Shown in pieces: positions 7,165 through 15,054 of a stretch of 33,500 bases of DNA. Below the pieces are notes generated by a model, which did not search any database, was not told where the DNA came from, and saw only the letters and a program-made list of their open reading frames with translations. The stretch comes from JBFXAN01 sp050184225 (GTDB taxonomy: Bacteria > Chloroflexota > Dehalococcoidia > CAUJGQ01). The stretch spans positions 1-33,500 of the forward strand of contig JBFXAN010000064.1 of assembly GCA_050184225.1 (NCBI GenBank). Direction: 5' to 3'. Position 1 is the stretch's first letter; each line of letters starts with the position of its first letter. The translations under genes were made by a program, and so were the position numbers.

Positions 7165-8400
7165 ATGCGATCGTTGCTCTGGCTGGCAATCGGCACCGGA
7201 CTGACCCTCGTTACCAGCGCCGTGCTCGTGTTCGGCGTCGCGGCCTGCCTCCGGTCGGAGGAGTCACCCGCCGGAACGCCAAGCCGCGCCGACATGCGCG
7301 CGTCGATCGACGCGGCGATGAGCGGCAGCGTCGATCAGCAGGCGTGTCGGGTGACATTGACGCCGGGAGAGGATATCGGCGCGGCGATTGCGGTCCAACC
7401 GATCGGAGCGGTCGTCTGCCTGACACCCGGCGTGCACCACGCCTTCGTGGTCCAGCGGTCGGTCAGTGCGGGCGTGGTCGTTCGCGGTGAGGATGTCGGA
7501 TCGACGGTGATCCAATCCGATGGATATGACACCGTGTCGGTCACGGACGCGGAGCGGTTCACGATCACGGGAGTGACGATTCGGGGGGGCGCGCCGGCCG
7601 GGGTTTACGCCGGCCGGGCACGCGGGCTGTCGCTCCGCAACGTGCGGATCGAGGCTTCCGGCTTTGGGGTCCATGCCGACGAAGGGGCGCGGGTGTCGCT
7701 CGCCGATGTGACGATCACCGGCAGCACGGACTTTGGGATGCTGATCCGCCACGGGTCAAGCATTATCGGCGATCGCGTGCGCGTGTTCGACAGCCAGGGC
7801 ATCGCGGCCGGCGTCACGGAGGGCGCCGCCGGGCTGACGCTGCGGGAGAGTGAGATCGGAACGGCGGACCTCCCAGGACCGGCTGATGCGATGATTGCGT
7901 TGGATGCGGCGCAGCTCGTGCTCGACGGCGTGCTCATTCATGGCGGCAATCCGACCGCCCTGTATGCGGCACGGATCGGCGATTTGACGCTGCGGAACGT
8001 GCAGGTCGATGAGCCGATGGTCGGGATTCATATCGACGACGGCACGCCGGCGACGCTCGAAGATGTGACCGTGAACGACGCGGCAAGCATCGGCATCTTG
8101 ATCCGGCGGGAGGCGTCGGTGATGGCGGATCGGCTTTGGATGCAGGGGACGATCGATACCGGTGTCCTCGTGTCGGAGGCCGGGGAACTCGTGCTGCGCG
8201 ACAGCGCCATCGAGGACGGTCAGGCGATGGGTGTTCGATATCAGGACGGCGCCGCCGGCGCCGTGCAGAACAGCTCGATCCTGAACAACGCCGATATCGG
8301 CCTCTGCATCACGCCGGCGAGCGCGGTCGCCGTGGAGAACACGACGATCCGCGGGAACCGCGTCAACAGCGTCACCGCGTGCGGCGGTCCTAGCCGTTAG
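7165..8400 (+). CDS. Right-handed parallel beta-helix repeat protein, probable lipoprotein
   Basis: A protein of 411 residues. The N-terminus has a hydrophobic helix (about 3-24) ending in FGVAAC, a plausible lipobox, so it is probably exported and anchored or secreted. Residues from about 80 onward repeat a turn of about 22-24 residues with patterns such as LSLRNVRIEASGFGV, VSLADVTITGSTDFGMLI, LTLRNVQVDEPMVGIHI and LEDVTVNDAASIGILI, as in PbH1/NosD/pectate-lyase-like solenoids. No catalytic residues of a known polysaccharide lyase can be picked out, so a binding or structural role is equally possible. I prefer ATG 7165 to the GTG at 7132: the -10-like TACAAT sits 9 nt before it and the extra 11 residues would spoil the signal sequence. 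The 3' end runs directly into a heptanucleotide array. Confidence 0.8.
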   Translation: MRSLLWLAIGTGLTLVTSAVLVFGVAACLRSEESPAGTPSRADMRASIDAAMSGSVDQQACRVTLTPGEDIGAAIAVQPIGAVVCLTPGVHHAFVVQRSVSAGVVVRGEDVGSTVIQSDGYDTVSVTDAERFTITGVTIRGGAPAGVYAGRARGLSLRNVRIEASGFGVHADEGARVSLADVTITGSTDFGMLIRHGSSIIGDRVRVFDSQGIAAGVTEGAAGLTLRESEIGTADLPGPADAMIALDAAQLVLDGVLIHGGNPTALYAARIGDLTLRNVQVDEPMVGIHIDDGTPATLEDVTVNDAASIGILIRREASVMADRLWMQGTIDTGVLVSEAGELVLRDSAIEDGQAMGVRYQDGAAGAVQNSSILNNADIGLCITPASAVAVENTTIRGNRVNSVTACGGPSR

Positions 8401-8435
8401 GCGTTAGCCGTTAGCTGTTAGGCGTTGGGCGTTTC
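8394..8435. repeat. Heptanucleotide tandem array (CCGTTAG-like)
   Basis: Six consecutive 7-nt units can be read: CCGTTAG, GCGTTAG, CCGTTAG, CTGTTAG, GCGTTGG, GCGTTTC. The first unit supplies the last codons and the TAG stop of the beta-helix gene. It lies between two convergent genes and resembles the short tandemly repeated heptamers known from cyanobacteria. Confidence 0.75.
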
Positions 8436-8454
8436 GCTCAACTTTCGCCGGCGT

Positions 8455-9390
8455 TTATGAATCGAAAAGGGACATCGGCAGGAAGGCGCTCACCACCCAG
8501 TTGGGGGCGTCGACCACTTCGCTCAGCTTCAGGTCGACCGCGACGGAACAGAGGATATACGCCTGCTCACGCGTGAGCCCGTGGGTCGCGACGAGATGGG
8601 CGATCATATGGCGCACGGCGTTGCGCGCCGCCTCCATCAGGTCGGGACCGTGACCGGTCGTCACATACCACTCGCGGCTGTTGGTTCGGGGCAGCAGCGG
8701 TCCGGCGGTGCGGAACTGAAACTCGGGGAGGTGGCGGCCCTTCTGGACCGTGAACCGCAGCGTGGCGGTCATATCGCACTCGATCGCGGTGATGCAGACT
8801 TCGCCGTCGCCCTGGGCGGCGTGACCGTCGCCACAGGAGAAGAGGGCGCCCTCGACCAGCACGGGAAGCTCGAGCCGGGAGCCGGTTGTCAGCTGCTTGG
8901 TATCGATGTTGCCGCCGTGGCGCCCCGGCGGAATCGTACTGTGCGACCCCGGTTCCGCCGGGGCGACGCCCATCACGCCGAGGAAGGGCTCGAGCGGAAT
9001 GTGGATGCCGGCATAGTAGGGGGCGGGGTCGTGAGACAGGTTCCAGATGTGGTAGTAGGGTTTGTCGAAGTCATCAGGCAGCAGGCCGAGGCCAGGGACG
9101 AAGGCAGTGTATCCCCAATCACCCGGTCGCAGGTCCAGGATCTCGATCGCCAACGTGTCACCCGGTACGGCGCCGCGGATGAAGACGGGTCCGGTGAGGG
9201 GATGGCCGGTGCCACGGCGTCCGGTCGGCGGATTGGCGGGCGATGTGTCGCGGTTATAGCGTCCGTCGGAGGACTCGCGCGTCTCGAAGGTGACGGTATC
9301 GCCGGAGTCGATCGTCAGCAATGGGGCGATACTGTTGTCCCAGGCGAAGTGAACCCGGTCGCGGGACAGCCGAAAGCTGGTGGCCGGCAT
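8455..9390 (-). CDS. Acetamidase/formamidase family protein
   Basis: A protein of 311 residues, the usual size for the family. Hallmarks of FmdA/AmdA amidohydrolases are present: HFAWDNSIAPLLTIDSGDTV (14-33), GPVFIRGAVPGDTLAIEILD (67-86), GRHGGNIDTKQL (157-168) and GALFSCGDGHAAQGDGEV (181-198), the last holding the conserved Cys, Asp and His/Gly positions of the active site. The enzyme hydrolyses short amides to ammonia and an acid, in the cytoplasm. The ATG has a GGAGGCG ribosome site 2-8 nt upstream; the longer open frame upstream overlaps the flippase gene and is rejected. It is 32 nt from the flippase in the same direction, so it may be co-transcribed, although a functional link is not evident. 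Confidence 0.92.
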   Translation of the reverse strand: MPATSFRLSRDRVHFAWDNSIAPLLTIDSGDTVTFETRESSDGRYNRDTSPANPPTGRRGTGHPLTGPVFIRGAVPGDTLAIEILDLRPGDWGYTAFVPGLGLLPDDFDKPYYHIWNLSHDPAPYYAGIHIPLEPFLGVMGVAPAEPGSHSTIPPGRHGGNIDTKQLTTGSRLELPVLVEGALFSCGDGHAAQGDGEVCITAIECDMTATLRFTVQKGRHLPEFQFRTAGPLLPRTNSREWYVTTGHGPDLMEAARNAVRHMIAHLVATHGLTREQAYILCSVAVDLKLSEVVDAPNWVVSAFLPMSLFDS

Positions 9391-9422
9391 CGACGCCTCC
9401 TCGCGCCGCGCAGGATTCGAGA

Positions 9423-10973
9423 TCAACCGTCGGCGGCGGGTACGGCGAGTGTAGCAGGGGATGACACAGAGAGCGGCGGGGTTGTGCTTGGTAGCCGCTC
9501 TGAAGCGGTTGCCTCCTCCTCGGGAAGCGGCTCCTTGAGACGGGCGAGATCGGCGAGGAACGAGTCGCGAAGGAGGTACAACGCCACGCCGAAGCCGGCA
9601 GCACCAGCCAGAATCGCGGCGATAAGGCGCAGGACCGTCGGCGCCGGCGTGGCCTCGAGCGCGACCCGCACGATGATCACCATCGGCGTGCTCGAGGCGG
9701 TGAGCAGCAGCGGTCCGCGGATCGCGCGCCAGAGCTCGGCGACGCTGGGGCGCAGGACGGCGATGGCGATCGAGGGCCAGACGATCGAGGAAGCGCCGAC
9801 GGCGATCAGCACCGCCCAGGCGACGCCGACGATGCCGTAGCGCGAACCGACCAGCACGGCGATAACCGTGAGTGGCAACGCGATCAGGCCACACGCCGCG
9901 TAGAGACGGTTATGTCCGGTTGCCAGCGTCAGCGAGGCGCCGGGGCGGCAGACCTCGCGCAGACTCTGGAGCAGAAACAGCGGCAGCAGCGGGCCGACCA
10001 TGCCCAGCCAGCGTTCGCCGTAGAGCACAACGACGATCTCGTAGCGAAGAAAGACCGCACCGAGGAAGAGCGGCAGCGCGACGGAGGCGATCAGCCGGGT
10101 GGCGGCAAGGTAGATGGCGCGCAGCCGGTCGCGGTCGCGCTGCAGCCGGGCGAAGGTCGCGTAGCCGACGCCGCCGAAGAAGGAGGTGATCAGGGCGGCG
10201 GGTCCGACCGCGCAGGTCCAGGCGAGCGAGTAGACACCGAGCTGATCGGCGCCGAGCCGGCGGCCGACGATCGCATAGTCGGCGTTGAGCCGGGCGTAGA
10301 GCGCCAGGTCGCCGCCGCTGGCGGGGAGGCCAAAGCTGAGCACGCGCCGCATGGTCGCGGTATCAGGCCGCCGGAACGACGGACGCCAGTCGATCACGTA
10401 CCAGGCAACCGCGCTGCTCAAGAAGGTGCGGATCAGCGCGTAGAAGACGAGGCTGTAGACGCCGGCGCCGGCGAGCGCGGCGAGCAGCGCCACCAACCCG
10501 CCGGTCCCGATCGATACCGTTTCCGGCAAGGTCTTGCGGCGGAAGTCCAGCTCGCGGGAGAGCAGCGCGTGCGGCACCGTGCCGAGTGATGTGAAGAGGA
10601 TGCTCAACGACATCAGCGGCAGAAGCTGGCGCAGTTCCGGCTCGTCGAAGATCACGGCAACCGGCCACCCCAGCACCGCACAGAGAGCGGCGGCGAGCAG
10701 GCCACCAATGATCGAGAGGGCGAGCACCGCCCGGGCAAGCTCGTCGCGGTCGCCGGACAGCCGGATCAGCGAGCGGGTGAGGGCAACCTCCGCGACGAGG
10801 GTCAGGCCGGTGACGATCAGTCCCGCCGCCGCGATCAATCCGAAGTCGTCCGGTGTCAGCAGCCGCGCCAGCGGCAGATAGAGCAACGAGCCGATCGTCT
10901 GACTCAAGACGAACGACGCAAACGACCATCGTCCCGCGTTGAGCGGGTTCGTTGCCTTCCCCCGGATGCTCAT
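9423..10973 (-). CDS. Polysaccharide/lipid-linked oligosaccharide flippase (MOP superfamily)
   Basis: A protein of 516 residues with about 12-14 hydrophobic helices. The N-terminus has GRWSFASFVLSQTIGSLLYL followed by LARLLTPDDFGLIAAAGLIV, a very typical Wzx/WzxC-like opening, and LLSRELDFRRKTLPE near residue 140 is the conserved loop of lipopolysaccharide biosynthesis exporters. A polar tail of about 45 residues (PLPEEEATASERLPS onward) follows the last helix. It would flip a lipid-linked saccharide across the inner membrane for surface polysaccharide assembly. No glycosyltransferase genes are adjacent, so the polymer is unknown. The next gene begins 32 nt downstream. Confidence 0.9.
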   Translation of the reverse strand: MSIRGKATNPLNAGRWSFASFVLSQTIGSLLYLPLARLLTPDDFGLIAAAGLIVTGLTLVAEVALTRSLIRLSGDRDELARAVLALSIIGGLLAAALCAVLGWPVAVIFDEPELRQLLPLMSLSILFTSLGTVPHALLSRELDFRRKTLPETVSIGTGGLVALLAALAGAGVYSLVFYALIRTFLSSAVAWYVIDWRPSFRRPDTATMRRVLSFGLPASGGDLALYARLNADYAIVGRRLGADQLGVYSLAWTCAVGPAALITSFFGGVGYATFARLQRDRDRLRAIYLAATRLIASVALPLFLGAVFLRYEIVVVLYGERWLGMVGPLLPLFLLQSLREVCRPGASLTLATGHNRLYAACGLIALPLTVIAVLVGSRYGIVGVAWAVLIAVGASSIVWPSIAIAVLRPSVAELWRAIRGPLLLTASSTPMVIIVRVALEATPAPTVLRLIAAILAGAAGFGVALYLLRDSFLADLARLKEPLPEEEATASERLPSTTPPLSVSSPATLAVPAADG

Positions 10974-10998
10974 GGATTGAGCGTATCACGGCGATATG

Positions 10999-11036
10999 AA
11001 CCGCAGAGGCGCAGAGGACGCAGAGGGGCACAAAGG
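10999..11036. repeat. AACCGCAGAG repeat, single copy
   Basis: The stretch AACCGCAGAGGCGCAGAGG, continuing with ACGCAGAGGGGCACAAAGG, is a copy of the same family as the paired arms at 20956-20985 and 21078-21106. It lies in the gap between the divergent flippase and membrane-protein genes. Similar GCAGAG-rich intergenic repeats are known from several phyla. Confidence 0.8.
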
Positions 11037-11074
11037 TTTCAGGGGGACTATAGCAACGCTGGCATTGGGTTCGG

Positions 11075-11080
11075 TATGCT
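11075..11080 (+). promoter_or_regulatory. -10 box for a leaderless transcript
   Basis: TATGCT lies exactly 9 nt before the ATG at 11090, with no -35 match and no ribosome site in between. This is the same arrangement as at 7150-7155. Confidence 0.45.
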
Positions 11081-11089
11081 CCGGTCATC

Positions 11090-11905
11090 ATGGAGCAGAT
11101 GTCGGGCGACGGTGAGCGGCAACCTCAGATTGAACCCTCGGCCGACGAGGGTGATGCGGCGGCGTCTGTCGGGCAGCGGATTCTGAATATCGGTGGGCTG
11201 GTGCTGATCGCGGCGGTGTTCGCCGTGTTAATGCTGCGGATCGGCGGGCGCGGCGACGACCCCTCGGGCGCTACGCGATCGGTGGAGGTTGCCAGAGACA
11301 GCCGGACCTCCGCCGGTGAAAGGACGACGGAGCGGTCGAGCGGTCAGTTCGCGGCGATTGGCGGCCACAACAGCATTTCGCTGCCACCGCTCTTGCGCCC
11401 AGAAGACCCAGGGGTTCCGGACCGCGAACCGTTGGCCGGCCTGCCGGGCGCGGTCGAGCGATTCGGCGAGATGTTCATGATCCGGCATCCTGCCTATTTG
11501 CCCGCCGATGTCGCCCCCTTCACGGTCAACTGGCAGCCGGACCATGTGCCTGAGCGACGGGCGCAGGGATTCGGCGAATTGTTCACCTGGTTCTATTCGA
11601 CGGAGCATGGTGCGGTGCTGCTGCTGGCGCAAGGACCGGGAGCGGGCGTGTGGCCGCTGACCGCCGACGATGATCGAGCGGGGAGAGTGCGGCTCGCCGA
11701 CGGCACGGAAGCGGTGTGGGTGATCGGCCATCCGACGAGTGTCACGGGCAGCATTGCGGGCGGGCCGGTGTGGGAGGGGACGGAGATCACCCTCGGGATA
11801 CCGGCAACCAATGGCGAGGGCTGGTATCTCAGCAGCCCGATCGTCGGGCTGGAGGAACTGATCCGGGTGGCGAACTCGCTGGAGTTGGTGACGGCGAGGC
11901 AGTGA
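11090..11905 (+). CDS. Single-pass membrane protein with DUF4367-like C-terminus
   Basis: A protein of 271 residues. A charged N-terminus of about 28 residues is followed by one membrane helix (ILNIGGLVLIAAVFAVLML, about 31-49), a polar linker, and an extracytoplasmic domain from about 110 to the end. The end (GPVWEGTEITLGIPATNGEG, then WYLSSPIVGLEELIRVANSL) resembles the C-terminal strand-helix of DUF4367 domains, which are often found on anti-sigma-factor-like or lipoprotein carriers. No zinc anti-sigma motif is present. The function is unknown. Two ATGs, 9 nt apart, are possible starts; the first fits the -10 box best. Confidence 0.7.
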   Translation: MEQMSGDGERQPQIEPSADEGDAAASVGQRILNIGGLVLIAAVFAVLMLRIGGRGDDPSGATRSVEVARDSRTSAGERTTERSSGQFAAIGGHNSISLPPLLRPEDPGVPDREPLAGLPGAVERFGEMFMIRHPAYLPADVAPFTVNWQPDHVPERRAQGFGELFTWFYSTEHGAVLLLAQGPGAGVWPLTADDDRAGRVRLADGTEAVWVIGHPTSVTGSIAGGPVWEGTEITLGIPATNGEGWYLSSPIVGLEELIRVANSLELVTARQ

Positions 11906-11960
11906 GTCGTCGACGGCGCAGTCCGATACGACTCAAGGAACCGCTGGAGTGGTTGCATCG

Positions 11961-12046
11961 CCGCCTGGGAGCGCGGGCTTCCAACCCGCAGGTTTCCCCT
12001 GTCGAGGCGTGAGATGTGCGGGCTAGAAGCCCGCGCTCCCAGGCGG
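11961..12046. repeat. Inverted-pair element, GGGAGCGCGGGCTTC family
   Basis: Arms 11961-11989 and 12018-12046 are 29 nt long and match as reverse complements at 27 of 29 positions, separated by 28 nt. Each arm also contains an internal hairpin, GCGGGCT...AGCCCGC-like. The element lies in the gap between the co-oriented membrane-protein and HIT genes. Confidence 0.9.
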
Positions 12047-12132
12047 CGGCTGACACGTGGCGGCGGTTGAGGTTTGGCGGTGGCTGTCGTCCAGTTCTAT
12101 GACCTAGCCGCGATCCGTTCTACGCTGACGGT

Positions 12133-12633
12133 GTGGAGCGAATCTACACACCCTGGCGGAGCACGTATGTGACCACGGCCGACGCTGCAACGGGATGCTT
12201 CCTGTGCGAGAAGCCGCGGGAGGATGCCGACCACCGCAACTTGATCGTCTTTCGCGGCGAGCGGGTCTATGCGGTGCTCAATCTTTTTCCCTATAACACC
12301 GGTCATGTATTGGTGGCGCCGTATGCGCATGAGCATGACCTGGCCGCGCTCGATCCCGCGACCGCGGCGGAACTGATGCGTGTGACGCAGACGGTTGTCG
12401 GCGCGTTGCGCGAGGAGTACCGGCCGGACGCATTCAACGTGGGCATGAACCTCGGCCGTCCGGCGGGCGCTGGTGTGCCCGACCACCTGCACATGCACAT
12501 CGTGCCGCGCTGGACGGGCGACACCAATTTCATGCCGGTGCTGGCCGAGACGAAGGTTCTGCCGGAATCACTCGACCAGACCTATGCGCGCGTCTCCGCG
12601 CGGCTACACGATGGCCGAGAGACGGCGTCCTGA
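12133..12633 (+). CDS. HIT family protein, Ap4A phosphorylase/hydrolase-like
   Basis: A protein of 166 residues. The histidine-triad motif is DHLHMHIVPRW (117-127), with H120 the likely nucleophile that forms the nucleotidyl-enzyme. GCFLC (21-25) with H34 is the usual zinc-binding CxxC part, and FPYNTGHVLVAPYAHEHDL (52-70), NVGMNLGRPAGAG (102-114) and TGDTNFM (128-134) match the bacterial subgroup related to diadenosine tetraphosphate phosphorylase. The protein would act on dinucleoside polyphosphates or AMP-linked compounds in the cytoplasm. The start is GTG; a TACGCT box ends 6 nt before it, so this transcript too may be leaderless. It opens a cluster of four plus-strand genes with gaps of about 18, 23 and 16 nt. 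Confidence 0.9.
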   Translation: MERIYTPWRSTYVTTADAATGCFLCEKPREDADHRNLIVFRGERVYAVLNLFPYNTGHVLVAPYAHEHDLAALDPATAAELMRVTQTVVGALREEYRPDAFNVGMNLGRPAGAGVPDHLHMHIVPRWTGDTNFMPVLAETKVLPESLDQTYARVSARLHDGRETAS

Positions 12634-12651
12634 GAGACGGGAGGCGCAGTC

Positions 12652-13062
12652 GTGATCGACCCGGCGGCGGTCACAGTGCTGACGGATGGTTGCGGCCGCG
12701 GCTTCACGGTACTCTGCACGATACGGGAGATCGAACTGCTGGCGTCGCTGGCTTCGATCGCCGGCCCCACGGGGCTGGTGATCGCCGGCGGTCGGGAACC
12801 AGCGCCGGGGGATACATGGCGGCCGGTCCGCTGCGCGCCGGCCCTGGGGATACCGGTGCGGTCGCATGTGATCGATACGGCGGTGATCGCGGCAACGGCG
12901 GACCTGGCGGAGATGGCGGACGAGGTGCGACGGGTGTTGGTGCCGGGCGGTGACGTGCGGGTGCTCCTTGTCGGGGCGGCTGATGCGGGCGCGGTGCTGC
13001 GAGACGCGGCGATCGAGCCGTTGCGGCAGGATTCGGGCGTGCTCATCGCCCGTGGTCCGTGA
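12652..13062 (+). CDS. Unknown protein with methyltransferase-like C-terminal half
   Basis: A protein of 136 residues starting at GTG with a GGAGG site 7 nt before. Residues 89-110 read DLAEMADEVRRVLVPGGDVR followed by a hydrophobic strand, which is how the motif III-IV part of class I SAM methyltransferases looks (a helix, then LxPGGxVxVLL). The N-terminal half lacks the usual glycine-rich SAM loop with an acidic residue, so catalytic activity is doubtful. It could be a degenerate methyltransferase-fold subunit. It is not recognised as a named family. It sits within the HIT operon, 18 nt after HIT. Confidence 0.6.
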   Translation: MIDPAAVTVLTDGCGRGFTVLCTIREIELLASLASIAGPTGLVIAGGREPAPGDTWRPVRCAPALGIPVRSHVIDTAVIAATADLAEMADEVRRVLVPGGDVRVLLVGAADAGAVLRDAAIEPLRQDSGVLIARGP

Positions 13063-13085
13063 CCGGACGACGATGGGAGATGGCG

Positions 13086-13301
13086 ATGGAAGAAGCGGTG
13101 ATCCGCGCAATTCAGCCCTATGACCTCCACGGTGTGCGTTGGTATCGCATCGCCTATTCGCCGGTGGCGACGCCGGAGATGCTGTACGAGGCACGCTTCT
13201 CGTTCGACGTGATCTACCCGGACCCTCAGGCGGGGGATCGCATTCGTATCCGGAAGTTGCTCGGCGTCGTCGATCGGATCGAGAAGGTGACGGCCGCCTG
13301 A
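13086..13301 (+). CDS. Small unknown protein (71 aa)
   Basis: The protein reads MEEAVIRAIQPYDLHGVRWY, then a beta-rich middle (ARFSFDVIYPDPQAGDRIRI) and a closing KLLGVVDRIEKV. It has no signal peptide or membrane helix. ATG 13086 is chosen because GGGAG lies about 6 nt before it; ATG 13080 and the GTG at 13059 are too close to that site or precede it. No family is recognised, but the position between two close genes and normal codon use support it being real. Confidence 0.6.
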   Translation: MEEAVIRAIQPYDLHGVRWYRIAYSPVATPEMLYEARFSFDVIYPDPQAGDRIRIRKLLGVVDRIEKVTAA

Positions 13302-13317
13302 CGAGACGAGGATTGTG

Positions 13318-14082
13318 ATGGAGCTTGCGCGCTTCACCCCAGGAACCCGGCCCTATCTGGACCTGACCTTTCCGGTTGCACCGGCGGACCGTCCGTACAT
13401 CATCGTCAATATGGTCGGGTCGATCGACGGGAAGGCGGTGCTGGACGGCACGGAGCAAGGACTGGGCAGCGCCGAGGACAAGCGCCGGATGCAGGAATTG
13501 CGGGCACATGCGGATGCCGTGATGAACGGTGCGGGCACGATGCGGAAGAGCGGCGCCTCCTCGCGGATCGACGATCCCTCGTTGGTGCAGTGGCGGCGCG
13601 ACCATGGCAAGCAGGCCGACTTCCCGATCGGCTGTTTGGTGACAACGCGGGCGACATTCGACCTCACCGGCGATTATTTCGACGGATCGGGCGTCGCGGC
13701 CGTGATCTTTGGCAGTGCGATCAGCCCGGAACGGACGCGGGAGATCGAGGCGCGCGGTCCCACCGTCGTTCCGATATCAAGCAATGGCAGCGGCCTGCAG
13801 GAGGCGGTGTCCTATCTCTCCCGCGAGCGGGGCGTGCGGTTGCTCGTGGTCGAGGGTGGCCCCACATTGAACGATGAATTGCTCCGGCAGGGTTTGATCG
13901 ATGAGTTCTTCCTGACACTCGGCGCGACGCTGGTCGGCGGGCGAGACACGCTCACCGTGCTCGCCGGCGGGGAGCCGTACTCACGGAGGAACGCTCCGCG
14001 GGCGACGTTGCTTTCGGTGATTGGGAACGACGAGACGAGTGAACTCTATCTTCGCTACCGGCTCCGCACTCCCAGCGGCTGA
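13318..14082 (+). CDS. RibD C-terminal / dihydrofolate reductase family oxidoreductase
   Basis: A protein of 254 residues. NMVGSIDGKA (31-40) is the opening strand motif of the RibD_C/DHFR fold, LRAHADAVMNGAGTM (61-75) the nucleotide-binding helix, and LLVVEGGPTLNDELL (175-189) the conserved NADPH-site motif. The fold reduces pyrimidine or pterin-like rings with NADPH; in riboflavin synthesis the reductase is fused to a deaminase, which is absent here, and no other riboflavin gene is nearby. The exact substrate is therefore open. The start is the ATG rather than the GTG one codon earlier, because GAGG is too close to the GTG. Confidence 0.88.
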   Translation: MELARFTPGTRPYLDLTFPVAPADRPYIIVNMVGSIDGKAVLDGTEQGLGSAEDKRRMQELRAHADAVMNGAGTMRKSGASSRIDDPSLVQWRRDHGKQADFPIGCLVTTRATFDLTGDYFDGSGVAAVIFGSAISPERTREIEARGPTVVPISSNGSGLQEAVSYLSRERGVRLLVVEGGPTLNDELLRQGLIDEFFLTLGATLVGGRDTLTVLAGGEPYSRRNAPRATLLSVIGNDETSELYLRYRLRTPSG

Positions 14083-14098
14083 GTGGTTCGGGCAACGG

Positions 14099-14947
14099 TC
14101 ACTCTGGGGTGAGAAACCGGGAGATGAATCCGTCATATTCATGGACGGCGGTGAGGTCGTCGAGCATCTCGGCGGGTGCGACGCTGTCCCTCAGGTCTGC
14201 CGTCGTCGCGCCCTGATGGATCGCCGCAAGGGTTTCATACATCGCGCGGACGGCGGCCTGAAACGGCGCATGGCCGAGCAGGACGACGCGCACTCCCTGT
14301 GACGCAAGGTATGCACGGTCGAGCAGATCCCGCGACGCGGTGCCGAGGACGAGCGGCAGATCCGTCGCCCGATGCATGGCTTCGAGCTCCGCGCGCGTGC
14401 GGATGCCAACCAGGAAGATACCGTCGACGCCGGTAGCGGTATACGCCGACAGACGTTCGATGCACGCGTCGAGCCCTTCCACGCGGAGGGCGCTGGTCCG
14501 CGCCAGGATCGCCGTTTCGGGATCGCGCCGCGCCGCCAGCGCCGCCCGGAATTTGCCCGTGGCCTCCTCGACGGAGATCAACCGATCGCCGTCCGCCCCG
14601 AACGGCCGCGGCAGAAGCGTATCCTCGATCGTGAGGGCAGCGACGCCGGCCCCCTCGAGTTCCTGAACACAGCGCATGACGCTGAGCGCGTTGCCGAAAC
14701 CGTGATCGGCATCGACGAGGAGGGGCAAGGGACTAACGCGCGTGATCCGTCGTGCCTGCTCGGCCAGCTCGGTGAGCGTGAGCACGACCAGGTCCGGCGC
14801 TCCCAGCGCCACGGCGGAGGCGACCGAGCCGGCCAGCATCATTATGTCGAATCCGAGCCGGTGGGCGGCCCGCGCGGACAGCGGGTCGTAGACCGAGGCC
14901 GGCGAGATGCATGCGGAATCAGCGAGAACTGAACGAAATGTCGCCAT
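14099..14947 (-). CDS. Oxaloacetate decarboxylase-like protein (isocitrate lyase/PEP mutase superfamily)
   Basis: A protein of 282 residues. TIM-barrel signatures are SACISPASVYDPLSARAA (11-28), MLAGSVASAVALGAPDLVV (37-55), VDADHGFGNALSVMR (78-92, D79/D81 bind magnesium) and ALTIEDTLLPRPFG (104-117, E108). The whole pattern follows the Pseudomonas PA4872-type oxaloacetate decarboxylase more than isocitrate lyase, PEP mutase or methylisocitrate lyase, which carry a KKCGH loop absent here. It would convert oxaloacetate to pyruvate and CO2. Start ATG 14947 has a GAAAGG site; a longer frame extending to 15058 is rejected. It follows the dehydrogenase gene by 107 nt on the same strand. Confidence 0.85.
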   Translation of the reverse strand: MATFRSVLADSACISPASVYDPLSARAAHRLGFDIMMLAGSVASAVALGAPDLVVLTLTELAEQARRITRVSPLPLLVDADHGFGNALSVMRCVQELEGAGVAALTIEDTLLPRPFGADGDRLISVEEATGKFRAALAARRDPETAILARTSALRVEGLDACIERLSAYTATGVDGIFLVGIRTRAELEAMHRATDLPLVLGTASRDLLDRAYLASQGVRVVLLGHAPFQAAVRAMYETLAAIHQGATTADLRDSVAPAEMLDDLTAVHEYDGFISRFLTPE

Positions 14948-15054
14948 CGAGCGGCCTTTCTCATCTCCGTTGGTTCGGACCGGGAGATGCGTTGGTGATT
15001 GTGGCGAGGCGACCCGGTGATCGGGCCATCGTGCCAACACCGGCTGGGTGTGCT

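Noticed and set aside
8394..8435. The heptamer array as a terminator
   Set aside because: It does not fold into a hairpin with a following T-run; a tandem-repeat reading fits better.
9391..9894. N-terminal extension of the acetamidase
   Set aside because: It overlaps the flippase gene in another frame and is arginine-rich; a GGAGGCG site precedes the internal ATG.
14080..14104. A palindromic stop-codon terminator like that at 17004-17038
   Set aside because: Only GAGTG (14081-14085) and CACTC (14100-14104) pair, too short to support.
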